From Pseudomonas sp. (GTDB taxonomy: Bacteria; Pseudomonadota; Gammaproteobacteria; Pseudomonadales; Pseudomonadaceae), in contig NZ_JAUXMX010000033.1 of the NCBI RefSeq assembly GCF_030683065.1, positions 1-64,000 of the forward strand: 64,000 nt of DNA, written 5' to 3'. The notes beneath the pieces were generated by a model. It made no database searches and was not told where the DNA came from. It was given only the letters and a program-made list of their open reading frames with translations. Of the stretch, positions 1 to 8,992 are shown in pieces. The position numbers were made by a program, and so were the translations under genes. How positions within the stretch are numbered: the first letter of the stretch is position 1; each line of letters begins with the position of its first letter.

Positions 1-411
1 TCCCCTCCTACGGGGCGGTGGTGGTGCGGGTTGTGTGGTTGGCGGATATTCCTCGTCGGCCAGCTGTCGTGTTCGTCTCGGCGCGGACTTGTCCGCGAAG
101 GTTGTCGGCTCAGGGCACAGCATCGCGGACAAGTCCCCTCCTACGGGGCGGTGGTGGTGCGGGTTGTGTGGCTGGCGGATATTCATCGTCGGTCTGCGGT
201 CGTGTTCTTGTGGGAGCGGACTTGTCCGCGAAGGTTGTCGGCCCAGGGCAGAGCATCGCGGACAAGTCCCCTCCTACGGGGCGGTGGTGGTGCGGGTTGT
301 GTGGTTGGCGGATATTCATCGTCGGCCTGCGGTCGGGCTTTTGTGGGAGCGGACTTGTCCGCGAAGATTGCCGGCCCAGGGCAAAGCATCGCGGACAAGT
401 CCCCTCCTACG
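1..411. repeat. 133-bp tandem repeat, three full units plus a partial fourth
   Basis: Units begin at 1, 134 and 267, each exactly 133 bp, and a 12-base start of a fourth unit lies at 400-411. Each unit carries an inverted pair, GCGGACTTGTCCGCGAAG and ATCGCGGACAAGTCCCCTCC, typical of Pseudomonas REP/REPIN palindromes, joined by a GC-rich linker. Units differ by scattered substitutions only. The array starts at the window edge and may extend to the left. Open frames inside it are by-products of the repeat and show no protein signature. It sits just past the copA stop codon and may help end or stabilise that transcript; that is inference. Confidence 0.9.
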
Positions 412-413
412 AG

Positions 414-2801
414 TCAGTCTTGATCTTTCGGCTTCCAGGTTTTCAGCAGCAGCGCGTTGCTGACTACGCTGAGGCTGGACAGGGCCATGGCGGCGCCGGC
501 GAGCATCGGGTTGAGCATGCCAGCTGCGGCCAGGGGAATACCGATCAGGTTGTAGACGAAGGCCCAGAACAGATTCTGCCGGATCTTGTTGTAGGTACGC
601 CGGCTGATGTCCAGCGCCGCCGGCACCAGGCGCGGGTCGCCGCGCATCAGGGTGATGCCGGCGGCATGCATGGCCACATCGGTGCCGCTGCCCATGGCGA
701 TGCCGACATCAGCGGCCGCCAGCGCCGGGGCGTCGTTGATGCCGTCGCCGACCATCGCCACCACGCCGGTTTTCCTGAGGTCGCCGATGATTGCCGCCTT
801 GTCTGCCGGCAGCACCTCGGCATGCACCGCGTCGATGCCCAGGGCACCGGCCACTGCGTTGACGCTGCCGCGGTTGTCGCCGCTGATCAGGTGGCTGTCG
901 ATACCTTGCGCCTTGAGCTGGGCAATGGCCTCGGCGGCCCCGGGTTTAAGGGTGTCGCCAAAGGCGAACAGGCCCAGCACCTGCGGCGTTGGCGCCAGCT
1001 CCATCAGCCAGGACAGGGTACGGCCCTCGGCTTCCCAGGCCAGGGCGTCGGCGGCCAGGCTCGGGTTGTGCAACCAGCGCTCTTCGAGCAGGCGTTTGTT
1101 GCCCAAGGCCAGTTGCCGTTCGCCGATCTGCCCGGCAATCCCGCGCCCGGCCAGGGCCTGGCTGTCGAGCACCTCGTCCAGTGACAGCTGGCGAGCGCTG
1201 CATTCGTCGAGCACCGCCTTGGCCAGTGGGTGCTCGCTGCCGCGTTGCAGGGCGCCGGCCAATTGCAACAGGGTCGTGGTGTCGCCATCGAGTGCCGTCA
1301 TGTGGGCAATCTGTGGGGTGCCGGAGGTCAGGGTACCGGTCTTGTCGAACGCAATGGTCGTGACGCCATGGGCGACTTCCAGGGCCTCGGCATCCTTGAT
1401 CAGAATGCCGTGGCGCGCCGCCACCCCGGTGCCGGCCATGATCGCCGTCGGCGTGGCCAGGCCGAGGGCGCAGGGGCAGGCGATCACCAGCACCGCCACG
1501 GCATTCAGCAGCGCGGTTTGCAGCGTGGCGCCCAGCAGCAGCCAACCGAGCAGGGTGGCCAGGGCGATCAGCAGCACGGTTGGTACGAACACCTGACTGA
1601 CCTTGTCCACCAGCTTCTGGATTGGCGCCTTGGCGGCCTGGGCGTCCTCGACCAGGCGGATGATCGTGGCCAGTACGGTTTCCGCGCCCAGGGCTGTGGT
1701 CTCGATCAGCAGACGGCCTTCGCCGTTGATCGCCCCGGCGGTGACCTTGTCACCCGGTTGCTTGGGTTGCGGCAGGCTTTCGCCGCTGATCAGGGCCTCG
1801 TCGGCGTGGCTCTGGCCTTGCAGCACTTGGCCGTCGACCGGGAAGCGTTCGCCAGGCTTGACCAACACCTGATCGCCCAGCACCAGAGCACTCAATGCCA
1901 CCCACTCCTCGACGCCATCGCGCAGGCGCAATGCCTGATCCGGGCGCAGAGCCTGCAAGGCGCGGATGGCGCTGGTGGTCTGCCGTTTGGCGCGGCTTTC
2001 CAGGTATTTGCCGAGCAGGATCAGGCTGATGATCACCGCCGAGGCTTCAAAGTACAGGTGCGGCATCGTGCCGCTCGGGGTGATCGCCCATTGATACAGG
2101 CTCAGGCCATAGGCGGCGCTGGTGCCCAGGGCGACCAGTTGATCCATGTTGCCGGCACCGGCGCGCAGGGCCAGCCAGGCGGCGCGGTAGAAGCGCGCAC
2201 CGAGGATGAACTGCACCGGCGTGGCCAGGGCGAACTGCAGCCAGGCGGGCAGCATCCAGTGGGCGCCGAAGGGCTCCGCCAGCATCGGGATCAGCAGCGG
2301 TGCGCTGAGCAGCAGGGCCAGCGCCAAGGCCCAGCGTTCGCGTTGCAGATGGCGCTCTGCAGCTGGCTGGACGGATTTGTCGCTATCCAGCAGGGTGGCC
2401 GTGTAACCGGCCTTGGTGACCGCCTGTAACAGGCCTTGCGTGTCGAATCCTGGCGTGATCTGCAGCATCGCGTGCTCGGTGGCCAGGTTGACGCTGACCG
2501 AGAGTACGCCCGGTAGTTGCGCCAGGGCGCGCTCGACGCGGCCAACGCAACTGGCGCAGGTCATGCCGGCGATAGCCAGTTCCAGGCGCTCGCTGGGCAC
2601 CTGATAGCCGGCACTGGTAACGGCAGCGAGTAACTGCTCGAGGCTGTCCGATGGCGCCTCGATGCGCGCTTGTTCGCTGGCCAGGTTGACCGTGGCGCTG
2701 GCGACGTTGGGCACTTTGCGCAAGGCGCGTTCGACCCGGCCGGCGCAACTGGCGCAGGTCATGCCGCTGATGGGCAGGTCGAACGTAGTCATATCAGGCA
2801 T
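414..2801 (-). CDS. copA: Copper-exporting P1B-type ATPase CopA
   Basis: This inner-membrane ATPase pumps Cu(I) from the cytoplasm to the periplasm. The 795-aa protein has two N-terminal heavy-metal-associated domains with GMTCASC motifs (Cys16/Cys19 and Cys82/Cys85). The CPC metal-site motif of the transmembrane core is at 442-444, the phosphorylated Asp486 lies in DKTGT, and the HP motif of the nucleotide-binding domain is near 524. GDGIND follows near the C-terminus. An upstream in-frame start at 2846 is possible, but the ATG at 2801 has GGAGG seven bases before it, and the longer start would overlap the promoter. It diverges from a CopZ-like chaperone gene across a CueR-type promoter, which fits copper-induced expression. 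Length and motif set are normal for Pseudomonas CopA. Confidence 0.95.
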   Translation of the reverse strand: MPDMTTFDLPISGMTCASCAGRVERALRKVPNVASATVNLASEQARIEAPSDSLEQLLAAVTSAGYQVPSERLELAIAGMTCASCVGRVERALAQLPGVLSVSVNLATEHAMLQITPGFDTQGLLQAVTKAGYTATLLDSDKSVQPAAERHLQRERWALALALLLSAPLLIPMLAEPFGAHWMLPAWLQFALATPVQFILGARFYRAAWLALRAGAGNMDQLVALGTSAAYGLSLYQWAITPSGTMPHLYFEASAVIISLILLGKYLESRAKRQTTSAIRALQALRPDQALRLRDGVEEWVALSALVLGDQVLVKPGERFPVDGQVLQGQSHADEALISGESLPQPKQPGDKVTAGAINGEGRLLIETTALGAETVLATIIRLVEDAQAAKAPIQKLVDKVSQVFVPTVLLIALATLLGWLLLGATLQTALLNAVAVLVIACPCALGLATPTAIMAGTGVAARHGILIKDAEALEVAHGVTTIAFDKTGTLTSGTPQIAHMTALDGDTTTLLQLAGALQRGSEHPLAKAVLDECSARQLSLDEVLDSQALAGRGIAGQIGERQLALGNKRLLEERWLHNPSLAADALAWEAEGRTLSWLMELAPTPQVLGLFAFGDTLKPGAAEAIAQLKAQGIDSHLISGDNRGSVNAVAGALGIDAVHAEVLPADKAAIIGDLRKTGVVAMVGDGINDAPALAAADVGIAMGSGTDVAMHAAGITLMRGDPRLVPAALDISRRTYNKIRQNLFWAFVYNLIGIPLAAAGMLNPMLAGAAMALSSLSVVSNALLLKTWKPKDQD

Positions 2802-2830
2802 GTGGGAGCCTCCGTTGAGTTCCACTACAG

Positions 2831-2861
2831 GATTAACCTTGACCACTTGGTAAGGTCAAGT
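2831..2861 (-). promoter_or_regulatory. CueR-type operator-promoter of copA
   Basis: On the minus strand a -35 box TTGACC (2855-2860) is followed by an 18-19 bp spacer and a -10-like TAATCC (2831-2836). The spacer carries the partial dyad ACCTTACC/GGTCAAGGT. Long spacers with an ACCTT...AAGGT dyad are characteristic of MerR-family copper regulators (CueR). A weaker related sequence, TGACCTTACCGATGGGGGAA, lies at 2876-2895 facing the chaperone gene. No cueR gene is present in the window. Confidence 0.7.
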
Positions 2862-2951
2862 GCTGTTTTATGCCTGACCTTACCGATGGGGGAAGACGGA
2901 CGCGGCGCATATCCCGCAAAATGGCGCATACACTTAATCAGGAGATTGCAG

Positions 2952-3164
2952 ATGCAAACAGTAAAGGTTCACACATTCAGGATCGAAGGCATGACCTGTG
3001 AACATTGCGTCAAAACCATTAGCGAAGCCCTGCAGGCGCGTGATCCGGCGGCCGATGTAAAGGTGAAGTTGCAAGGTGGAGAAGCACGGGTGAGCAGCAG
3101 CCTGTCGAGCGACGAGCTGATCATCGCGATTGCCGAAGCGGGCTACGGGGCGGGCCTGGCGTAA
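2952..3164 (+). CDS. copZ: CopZ-like copper chaperone (single HMA domain)
   Basis: A 70-aa cytoplasmic heavy-metal-associated domain protein. The metal-binding loop GMTCEHC lies near residues 13-19, and the length is that of a free-standing CopZ chaperone, which hands Cu(I) to CopA or to the copper sensor. The start at 2952 follows AGGAG at 2940-2944 and aligns with the usual chaperone N-terminus; a longer reading from 2670 would run through the copA promoter. The His in CEHC instead of Ser separates it from the two CASC domains of CopA. Its order next to a nalD-like gene matches the P. aeruginosa copZ locus (PA3574a), whereas copA beside it is not the P. aeruginosa arrangement as I remember it. 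Confidence 0.88.
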   Translation: MQTVKVHTFRIEGMTCEHCVKTISEALQARDPAADVKVKLQGGEARVSSSLSSDELIIAIAEAGYGAGLA

Positions 3165-3226
3165 GGTCTGATTGGGTTCGTTATTGCCATGCGTAGCGAT
3201 CAGTCTGCGCCATGGCATTGGCTGCC

Positions 3227-3243
3227 GGTGCGCACGGCGCACC
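3227..3243. repeat. Short REP-like hairpin
   Basis: A perfect inverted repeat GGTGCGC-ACG-GCGCACC lies after the copZ stop, followed by CCTACA. It resembles one end of the longer palindrome at 23727-23758, so it is probably a half-copy of the same repeat family. Confidence 0.55.
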
Positions 3244-3344
3244 CTACACAGGTTGCTCTGCTTAGCCAGGCAGGGTGGATGACGTTTCACCCATTCACCA
3301 AATAGCGGTGGCGGATGAAAAAAGCGTCATCTACCTTGCGGTGT

Positions 3345-3971
3345 TTATCCTTGTTGCCAATCCTGCACCAGGCCGCGAAAGCAGGCGTCGATCATGGGCG
3401 CGGTGTCGCTCAGCGGGTCGAACAGCGTTGGGTCGCGTAACCAGTCATTGAGCAGGCCGATGATCATCGCGTGCAGGATGCGGGCGGCTAAACGTGGGCT
3501 CATGCCCGGTTGCAGGCGCGGCCTGACGCAGGCGTTGTCGAACTGCTGTTCGCACAGGCTGATGAATTGAGCAATAAAGGCCGCGTGCCGCTGCTCTGCC
3601 TCACGCAGTTCGTCGGTGAATTCGCAGCGGCGCAGGAGGATGGTGAAAATCCGCCGCTTCTGCTCGTCGCGGGCGAGGTTTTCGATGGCCTCGACACACA
3701 GGTCGCGCAGTGCCAGCAAGGGATCGCGTTCGGCGCAGGCGCTCAGGCGCATAGCCATCTGCTCGGGCGGCAGGCGTACCTGATTGAGCATTTCGTGAAA
3801 CAGGTGGGCTTTATTCTCGAAGTGCCAATACACCGCGCCACGAGTGACCCCGGCGTGGCGGGCAATATGCTCCAGGCTGGAGTGAGCCACCCCTTTTTCC
3901 AGAAACAATTCCTCGGCAGCCATCAGGATGGCCGTGCGGGTTTGTTCGGCTTGTTCTTTGGTTCGACGCAT
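3345..3971 (-). CDS. nalD: NalD-type TetR-family repressor of a multidrug efflux system
   Basis: A 208-aa TetR regulator. Its N-terminal helix-turn-helix (about residues 10-60) contains GVTRGAVYWHFENKAHLF, typical of RND efflux repressors. The whole protein resembles P. aeruginosa NalD, the second repressor of mexAB-oprM, including the segments LNQVRLPPEQ and RRCEFTDELREA. Gene order supports this: a CopZ-like gene on one side and a Bcr/CflA MFS gene on the other, as at PA3574a-PA3574-PA3573. No RND operon is adjacent, so it would act in trans on mexAB-oprM, on its own promoter and perhaps on the neighbouring transporter. The assignment is from memory of the family and not from an alignment. 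Confidence 0.8.
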   Translation of the reverse strand: MRRTKEQAEQTRTAILMAAEELFLEKGVAHSSLEHIARHAGVTRGAVYWHFENKAHLFHEMLNQVRLPPEQMAMRLSACAERDPLLALRDLCVEAIENLARDEQKRRIFTILLRRCEFTDELREAEQRHAAFIAQFISLCEQQFDNACVRPRLQPGMSPRLAARILHAMIIGLLNDWLRDPTLFDPLSDTAPMIDACFRGLVQDWQQG

Positions 3972-4352
3972 GGCGGTAAGGGGTATTCCTTCCAGGTTCT
4001 TATTTTGGGCAACTGCAGCCTAGCGATTTAAGCATGATTATCTGTTTACAGACGCCGGTGTATGTAACTAGGATTGCCGCTTTCACGCGTTGCGCATTCT
4101 TTCCTTCATCTGTACCTGTGCGCAGGCTCGCGGCGCTGGCGACTGTCCTGGTCCCGATATTCTTCCTGTTAGTGGAGTCGTGATGGCCACGGAGAGCTGC
4201 ATGGGCGTTGGCTGGTGCAGTTGTTCCCAGGCATGGAATAGTAAAGGAAGGGTTGAGAGCGCGTAATGATACCGCGGGCTGTCGCAGGCCTACGCCGCTA
4301 ATCCGGCCTGCGCCAGGGGGGCCAACATTTACCTCATTTTAACGGGATACCA
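3972..4352. other. Intergenic region between nalD and the MFS gene
   Basis: About 380 bp. Apart from the operator-like site at 4043-4070 I see no gene, RNA or repeat. Small frames around 4183-4266 lack a convincing ribosome site or recognisable protein. Confidence 0.5.
4043..4070. promoter_or_regulatory. Candidate NalD/TtgR-type operator
   Basis: TTTACA (4045-4050), a 12-base spacer and TGTAA (4063-4067) match the layout of the TtgR/NalD-class operator I recall from the ttgABC and mexAB promoters. It lies about 75 bp upstream of the nalD start, so autoregulation is the simplest role. The spacing match is seen; binding is inferred. Confidence 0.5.
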
Positions 4353-5543
4353 ATGCCGCTTCGCCTTTTGCTGATCCTCGGCGCCTTGAGCGCGTTTGGC
4401 CCTTTGGCCATCGACTTTTACCTGCCGAGTTTCCCGACCCTGGCGCGGGTCTTCACCACCGACGTCGAGCATGTGCAGTTGACGCTGGCTGCCTACTTCA
4501 TTGGCTTGGCGCTGGGGCAACTGATCTATGGCCCCTTGGCCGATCGCTTCGGCCGGCGCAAGCCGCTGCTCGCCGGGGTGCTGTTGTTCAGCCTGGCCTC
4601 GCTGGCCTGTGCGCTGGCGCCGAGCCTGGAGTGGCTGATTGTTGCGCGTTTCGTCCAGGCTCTCGGTGGCTGCGCCGGCATGGTGGTGACCCGCGCCGTG
4701 GTGCGCGATTTGTGCGATCCGATCACCTCGGCCAAGGTATTTTCCCAGCTGATGCTGGTCATGGGCCTGGCGCCGATCCTCGCGCCGTTGGCCGGTGGCG
4801 TGCTGCTGAGTTGGTTCGGTTGGCAGTCGATCTTCATCTGCCTGTTCGCGTTCAGTGTGCTCAGTTGGCTCGGCGTGGCGCTGTGGTTGCCGGAAACCCT
4901 GGCAGCCGATGCGCCCAGGGCGCCGTTACGTGGCGCCTTGGGCGAGTACCGGCGATTACTCGGCGACTGGCCGTTTCTCGGTCATGCGCTCACAGGTGGC
5001 TTATCGATTGCCGGGATGTTCGCCTACATCGCCGGTTCGCCCTTCGTCTTCATCGAGCTGTACGGTGTGCCTGCCGAGCATTACGGCTGGCTGTTCGGCA
5101 GCAATGCCCTGGGTTTTATCCTGGTGGCGCAGCTCAATGCCTGGTTGGTGGCGCGGCATGGGCCGGGCTACTGGCTGCGCTGCACGGTATGGTTTTACCT
5201 GGCTTGCGCGCTGCTATTGCTGGCGGTAGCGGCTTCACACCCTGCGGCGCTGTGGCCGCTCATGATTCCCTTGTTCGGCTGCATCGCCTGCCTCGGGATT
5301 CTCCTGCCCAATGCTTCAGCCTGCGCCATGGCCGGGCAAGGCACGCATGCTGGCAGCGCGTCTGCATTGCTCGGTTTTTTACAGTTCAGCATCGCCGCCA
5401 GTGCGGCGGCGCTGGTGGGTGCGTTGCATGACGGCAGTGCCTGGCCAATGGCGCTGGTGATCTGCGGCTGCGCAGCATTGGCCGTGCTTTGTTCGCGCTT
5501 GACGCATTGGGCCGAGCGGCGGAGCGGGCATCCGGGGTGGTGA
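4353..5543 (+). CDS. Bcr/CflA-type MFS multidrug exporter
   Basis: A 396-aa inner-membrane antiporter of the DHA1 Bcr/CflA subfamily, which expels drugs such as bicyclomycin or chloramphenicol, or amino-acid-like compounds, using the proton gradient. Visible features are about twelve hydrophobic helices, the N-terminal PLAIDFYLPSFP segment typical of the subfamily, and motif A GPLADRFGRRKP near residues 63-74. The helix-5 region reads GLAPILAPLAGG. The ribosome site is weak (GGGATACCA), but the start matches family N-termini. The matching gene beside nalD in P. aeruginosa is PA3573. The substrate cannot be read from sequence. Confidence 0.88.
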   Translation: MPLRLLLILGALSAFGPLAIDFYLPSFPTLARVFTTDVEHVQLTLAAYFIGLALGQLIYGPLADRFGRRKPLLAGVLLFSLASLACALAPSLEWLIVARFVQALGGCAGMVVTRAVVRDLCDPITSAKVFSQLMLVMGLAPILAPLAGGVLLSWFGWQSIFICLFAFSVLSWLGVALWLPETLAADAPRAPLRGALGEYRRLLGDWPFLGHALTGGLSIAGMFAYIAGSPFVFIELYGVPAEHYGWLFGSNALGFILVAQLNAWLVARHGPGYWLRCTVWFYLACALLLLAVAASHPAALWPLMIPLFGCIACLGILLPNASACAMAGQGTHAGSASALLGFLQFSIAASAAALVGALHDGSAWPMALVICGCAALAVLCSRLTHWAERRSGHPGW

Positions 5544-5690
5544 GCCGGGTCGCACCGTCGCCGCCCGCCCCGACCTGCCCGCGCGATCCCTGCTCGGATG
5601 TATACGGCGCGCACATCGCCCGGCCGGAGTAGTCTGCGGGCTCACCTCAGGCAGTGCATCCTGGCTCTGTAAGCCTGCTGGCTGCGTTGC

Positions 5691-5870
5691 TCAGCTGGCT
5701 GCGCGTTGCTTCGGCCATTGATGAGGGGCCTGCAGGCGCGCTTCGAGGGTGGCAACGAATTGTCGGGCTTCGGCTTCGCTGCGGAAGGTCACGCTATGGC
5801 CAACAAAACGTACTTGCCAGCACATACCTTTACCTTCGGCTTTTTTCAGTGGCTGAATGCTGATGTTCAT
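5691..5870 (-). CDS. Small protein of unknown function (59 aa)
   Basis: I do not recognise this protein. It is small and basic, without membrane segment or signal peptide; a central VRFVGHSVTFRSEAEARQFV segment suggests a compact beta-beta-helix fold. The ATG at 5870 is preceded by GGAGG at eight bases. A GTG three codons upstream would overlap that ribosome site, so the ATG is preferred. The strong ribosome site and Pseudomonas-like codon use support a real gene. It stands alone between the MFS gene and a sensor gene. Confidence 0.6.
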   Translation of the reverse strand: MNISIQPLKKAEGKGMCWQVRFVGHSVTFRSEAEARQFVATLEARLQAPHQWPKQRAAS

Positions 5871-5974
5871 GAATGGCACCTCCGCTGGTTAGACGGATTA
5901 GTCTAGTCGCTACCTCTAGGTTTTTGCTGACATGGATCAACGGTCCGACTGCTGTTTTGCCCGCTATCTACCGT

Positions 5975-7807
5975 TCACGGCTGTAGTCGTTGCACGGCCA
6001 GACTGGCCAGGCGGGTGAACTCGGTTACCAGTGCTATTTCGGCCTGGCTGGGCCGCCGGGGCTGGTGGTAGTAGATGCCGAAGGTGCCGAGCACTCGGGC
6101 GTTATCGTCCTTGAACGGCAGTGACCAGCAGGCATGCAGGTCGGCGGCCTGGGTCTGGGCGCGAAACGCCTGCCAGTAGGGATGAGTCGCGAGGTTCTCG
6201 GCGATCACCAGTTCGCCGCTGCACGCGCAGTGTCCGCAGGACCCGAGTTCGAGCTTCGCCTGCAGGCCGTCGATGGCCTGTCGATAAGGTTCAGGTAAAT
6301 CAGGCGCGGCTATCAAGTGCAGGCATTGCTGCTCGTCCAGCAGCATGATCGACACCAGCATGTGCGGATTGAGATCCTGCAGCCGTCGGCTGATGCCGTC
6401 GAGGATGTGCGCCAGGGGGCGCTGGGCCAGCAGTTCATCGAGCACCGCATTGCGTGCGTGTTGCAGTTGCTGGCGCTGATGGCGCTCGTGGATGTCATGC
6501 AGGCTGCCGTTGAGCATGTCGCCTGACGGGCTGGCGCTCAACTCGATGTCTACCCAGTGCAGTTGGCCCTGACGGGTGAGTAGGCGAAATTCGCCACGCA
6601 GGCTGGTTTGCTGGCCCGTGTCGAGGGCGCTGATCTGCCGGTTGAAACGTGCGGCGTCGGCGCTTTCGAGAAACTGCGCGAGCGGACGACCGAGGCACTC
6701 GTAGCTGGCATAGCCGCTGATTTTTTCCCAGGCCGGGTTGAGGAACGCCAGGTGCCCGCTGATGTCCGTCTGCACGATCACATCGCTCATACGCTCCACC
6801 AGTTCACGATAACGCGCCTCGCTGGCTTGCAGCTCCAGGTGGATTTGCTTCTGTTCGCTGAGGTCGATGTCGATGCAGTACAGCTCCATCTGACCGCGGT
6901 TATTGCGCAGCATCGAATGGCTGGAATAGACCCACACCTTGCTGCCATCCTTGCGCTGCAATTGCAGCTCTGCAGCAGCAATTGGCGGGCCGCCGAGCAG
7001 CCAATGATTGATTGCGCTAATGACCTTGTTGCGTGCGTGCGCAGGGATGATCAGATCTTCCAGGTGTCGGCCCATGGCTTCCTGCAGGCTATAGCCATAG
7101 AGCTGGGTGCTTGCCTGGTTCCAATAAATCACCCGGCGTTCGCGGTCGTAACCCTGCACGGCAATCCGTGGGACTTGCTCGAACAGTTGGCGGAAGCGCT
7201 GCTCGCTTTCGCGCAGAGCGTTTTCGTCACGTTTCTGGTTGCTGATGTCTTGCACGGTACCGAGAATCTGACGATTGCCATCGACCTCGCCTCGCAGCAT
7301 CAGCCAGGTGGTCTGATGCTGCTGCGGTTGATGCAGGCGTGCAGTGATTGCCATTGGCGTGTGTTGCTCAAACAGAGCCCGCAGTGCTCGCTGCACCGCC
7401 GGCCGCTCGGCAGGGTAGAGCCAGCTGAGCAGTTGCTCGGCGCTGCTGTATTGACTGCCCAGGTCGCGGCCAAGCAGTTGCAGGGCTTCAGGAGTCCAGT
7501 GCAGACGCCCGTCGTATTCCCAGCTACCGAGGGCTGCGGTGCGCTGGGTTTGTTGCAGCAGGCGGCTGTTGCGCGTCAGCGCGTCGAGCAGCTTGCGCTG
7601 GACGTGCCGGTCACGCTGGCTGACAAAAAAAATCAGCGCGGTGCTGAGGAGGATAAACAACAGGCCTTTTGCCGTTTGCACTTCGGCTGTCAGTTCACTG
7701 TCTCTGGTCAGTAGATGCAGCAGGTAATCACTGCCCAAAATCCACAGGGCACTGAACAGGAGGTATACGCCAGCCAAGCGTATTGGGCCTTGATAATTGG
7801 GTCGCAT
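5975..7807 (-). CDS. Membrane PAS-PAS-PAS-GAF sensor lacking an output domain
   Basis: A 610-aa protein with two N-terminal transmembrane helices (about residues 10-32 and 46-64) and almost no periplasmic loop. Three PAS/PAC units follow, at roughly 88-200, 200-325 and 325-450. The last contains SDVIVQTDISGHLAFLNPAW, and the second ends in a typical PAC segment. A GAF domain occupies about 455-605. Such PAS-GAF chains in Pseudomonas usually continue into GGDEF, EAL or histidine kinase domains; this one stops right after the GAF domain with no such sequence downstream. It may act by dimerisation with a partner, or be a truncated cyclase. The start at 7807 has GGCGG upstream; no better start is seen. 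Confidence 0.8.
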   Translation of the reverse strand: MRPNYQGPIRLAGVYLLFSALWILGSDYLLHLLTRDSELTAEVQTAKGLLFILLSTALIFFVSQRDRHVQRKLLDALTRNSRLLQQTQRTAALGSWEYDGRLHWTPEALQLLGRDLGSQYSSAEQLLSWLYPAERPAVQRALRALFEQHTPMAITARLHQPQQHQTTWLMLRGEVDGNRQILGTVQDISNQKRDENALRESEQRFRQLFEQVPRIAVQGYDRERRVIYWNQASTQLYGYSLQEAMGRHLEDLIIPAHARNKVISAINHWLLGGPPIAAAELQLQRKDGSKVWVYSSHSMLRNNRGQMELYCIDIDLSEQKQIHLELQASEARYRELVERMSDVIVQTDISGHLAFLNPAWEKISGYASYECLGRPLAQFLESADAARFNRQISALDTGQQTSLRGEFRLLTRQGQLHWVDIELSASPSGDMLNGSLHDIHERHQRQQLQHARNAVLDELLAQRPLAHILDGISRRLQDLNPHMLVSIMLLDEQQCLHLIAAPDLPEPYRQAIDGLQAKLELGSCGHCACSGELVIAENLATHPYWQAFRAQTQAADLHACWSLPFKDDNARVLGTFGIYYHQPRRPSQAEIALVTEFTRLASLAVQRLQP

Positions 7808-7927
7808 CCCTTACCGCCAATGGTTAGCCAGTCTTAAGGTTGAAAGGGCTGTTGCCAGCAATACAGCAGGAGGTGATGGGCAGAGTTTAGCTCGCCCTGC
7901 ATAGAATGCAGGGCGTGCGTTTAAAAA

Positions 7928-7966
7928 ACCACCCGGCTTGCACTGATCGCGAGCCGGGTTTTTTTA
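7928..7966 (-). terminator. Intrinsic terminator after the alcohol dehydrogenase gene
   Basis: The inverted repeat ACCCGGCT...AGCCGGGT (7931-7938 and 7952-7959) begins directly at the stop codon. On the minus strand it is followed by a T-rich run (the A run at 7923-7928 on the plus strand). T residues also flank the other side, so it may work in both directions. Confidence 0.75.
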
Positions 7967-8980
7967 GAAGCCTTCGAGGACGATCTTGCCCCTGGCTGTA
8001 CCGCTTTCCAGCAAGCCGTGGGCGCGGCGCAGGTTGGCGGCATTAATGCTGCCGAAGTGTTCGCCAAGGGTGGTTTTCAGGGTGCCGGCATCAACCAGTT
8101 CGGCAACGCGCTTGAGCAGTCGATGCTGCTCGATCATGTCTGCGGTCTCGAACAGTGAGCGGGTGAACATCAGCTCCCAGTGCAGCGATAGGCTTTTACG
8201 CTTGAGCTGCATGATGTCCAGCGCCTGCTCCGGGTCGTCAATCAGTGCCAGGCGGCCTTGTGGGGCGAGGGCTTCGACCAGTTGTGCAAAGTGTTGATCG
8301 GTCTGGGTCAGGCTGGCGACATGGGTGACCTGGCTGATGCCGATACGCTTGAGCTCTTCGCTCAGCGGTTGGCGATGGTCGATTACATGGTGTGCGCCCA
8401 GCTCGCGCACCCAGGTCTGGGTCTCGGGCCGTGACGCTGTGGCAATCACGGTCAGGCCGGTGAGTTGGCGAGCCAACTGCACCAGCATCGAGCCAACGCC
8501 GCCAGCCGCGCCGACAATCAGCAGGCTCTGGTTCTGGTCTTCACTGCTCTGGCTGATTTGCAGGCGCTCGAATAGCAACTCCCAGGCAGTGATTGCCGTC
8601 AGTGGCATGGCGGCAGCTTCGGCAAAGGTCAACGTCTGCGGCATAGGCCCGACGATGCGCTCATCGACCACATGCAGTTCACTGTTGGTGCCCGCGCGGT
8701 TGATTGCCCCGGCGTAATACACCCGATCTCCCGGCTGGAACAGGCTGACATGACTGCCCACGGCTTTGACGATGCCGCTGGCATCCCAGCCGAGGACCTT
8801 GGCTGCACCGCCTTCGGGTGCCACGTTGCGGCGGATTTTGGTGTCCACCGGGTTGACCGCAATAGCCTTGACCTCGACCAGTAAGTCGCGCGGGCCAGGC
8901 ATGGGTGCCGGTAATTCGACATCCAGCAGGGCGTCTGTGTGCTCGATGGGCAGGGACTGGTAATAAGCGACGGCTTTCAT
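7964..8980 (-). CDS. Zinc-type/quinone-oxidoreductase-like alcohol dehydrogenase family protein
   Basis: A 338-aa NADPH-dependent medium-chain dehydrogenase/reductase. The N-terminal GroES-like half carries NPVDTKIRR and LGWDASGIV. The Rossmann half contains LIVGAAGGVGSMLVQLARQL near residues 153-172, the nucleotide-binding glycine motif. Cysteine/histidine zinc ligands of true alcohol dehydrogenases are absent, so it belongs to the zinc-free quinone oxidoreductase/YhdH-like group. It lies 12 bp downstream of a small monooxygenase gene and diverges from a LysR regulator, which suggests a LysR-controlled response to quinones or other electrophiles. The true substrate is unknown. Confidence 0.85.
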   Translation of the reverse strand: MKAVAYYQSLPIEHTDALLDVELPAPMPGPRDLLVEVKAIAVNPVDTKIRRNVAPEGGAAKVLGWDASGIVKAVGSHVSLFQPGDRVYYAGAINRAGTNSELHVVDERIVGPMPQTLTFAEAAAMPLTAITAWELLFERLQISQSSEDQNQSLLIVGAAGGVGSMLVQLARQLTGLTVIATASRPETQTWVRELGAHHVIDHRQPLSEELKRIGISQVTHVASLTQTDQHFAQLVEALAPQGRLALIDDPEQALDIMQLKRKSLSLHWELMFTRSLFETADMIEQHRLLKRVAELVDAGTLKTTLGEHFGSINAANLRRAHGLLESGTARGKIVLEGF

Positions 8981-8992
8981 ACGGGCGGCTCC

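Noticed and set aside
1..411. Regular repeats considered as a CRISPR array
   Set aside because: The whole 133-bp unit is repeated; there are no unique spacers and no cas genes.
18..2429. Long plus-strand open frames across the repeat array and antisense to copA
   Set aside because: They follow from high GC and the repeat; copA on the other strand has full motifs and a ribosome site.
3345..4352. Remnant of an RND efflux operon next to the TetR gene
   Set aside because: No trace of membrane-fusion protein sequence was found upstream; gene order instead fits the nalD locus.
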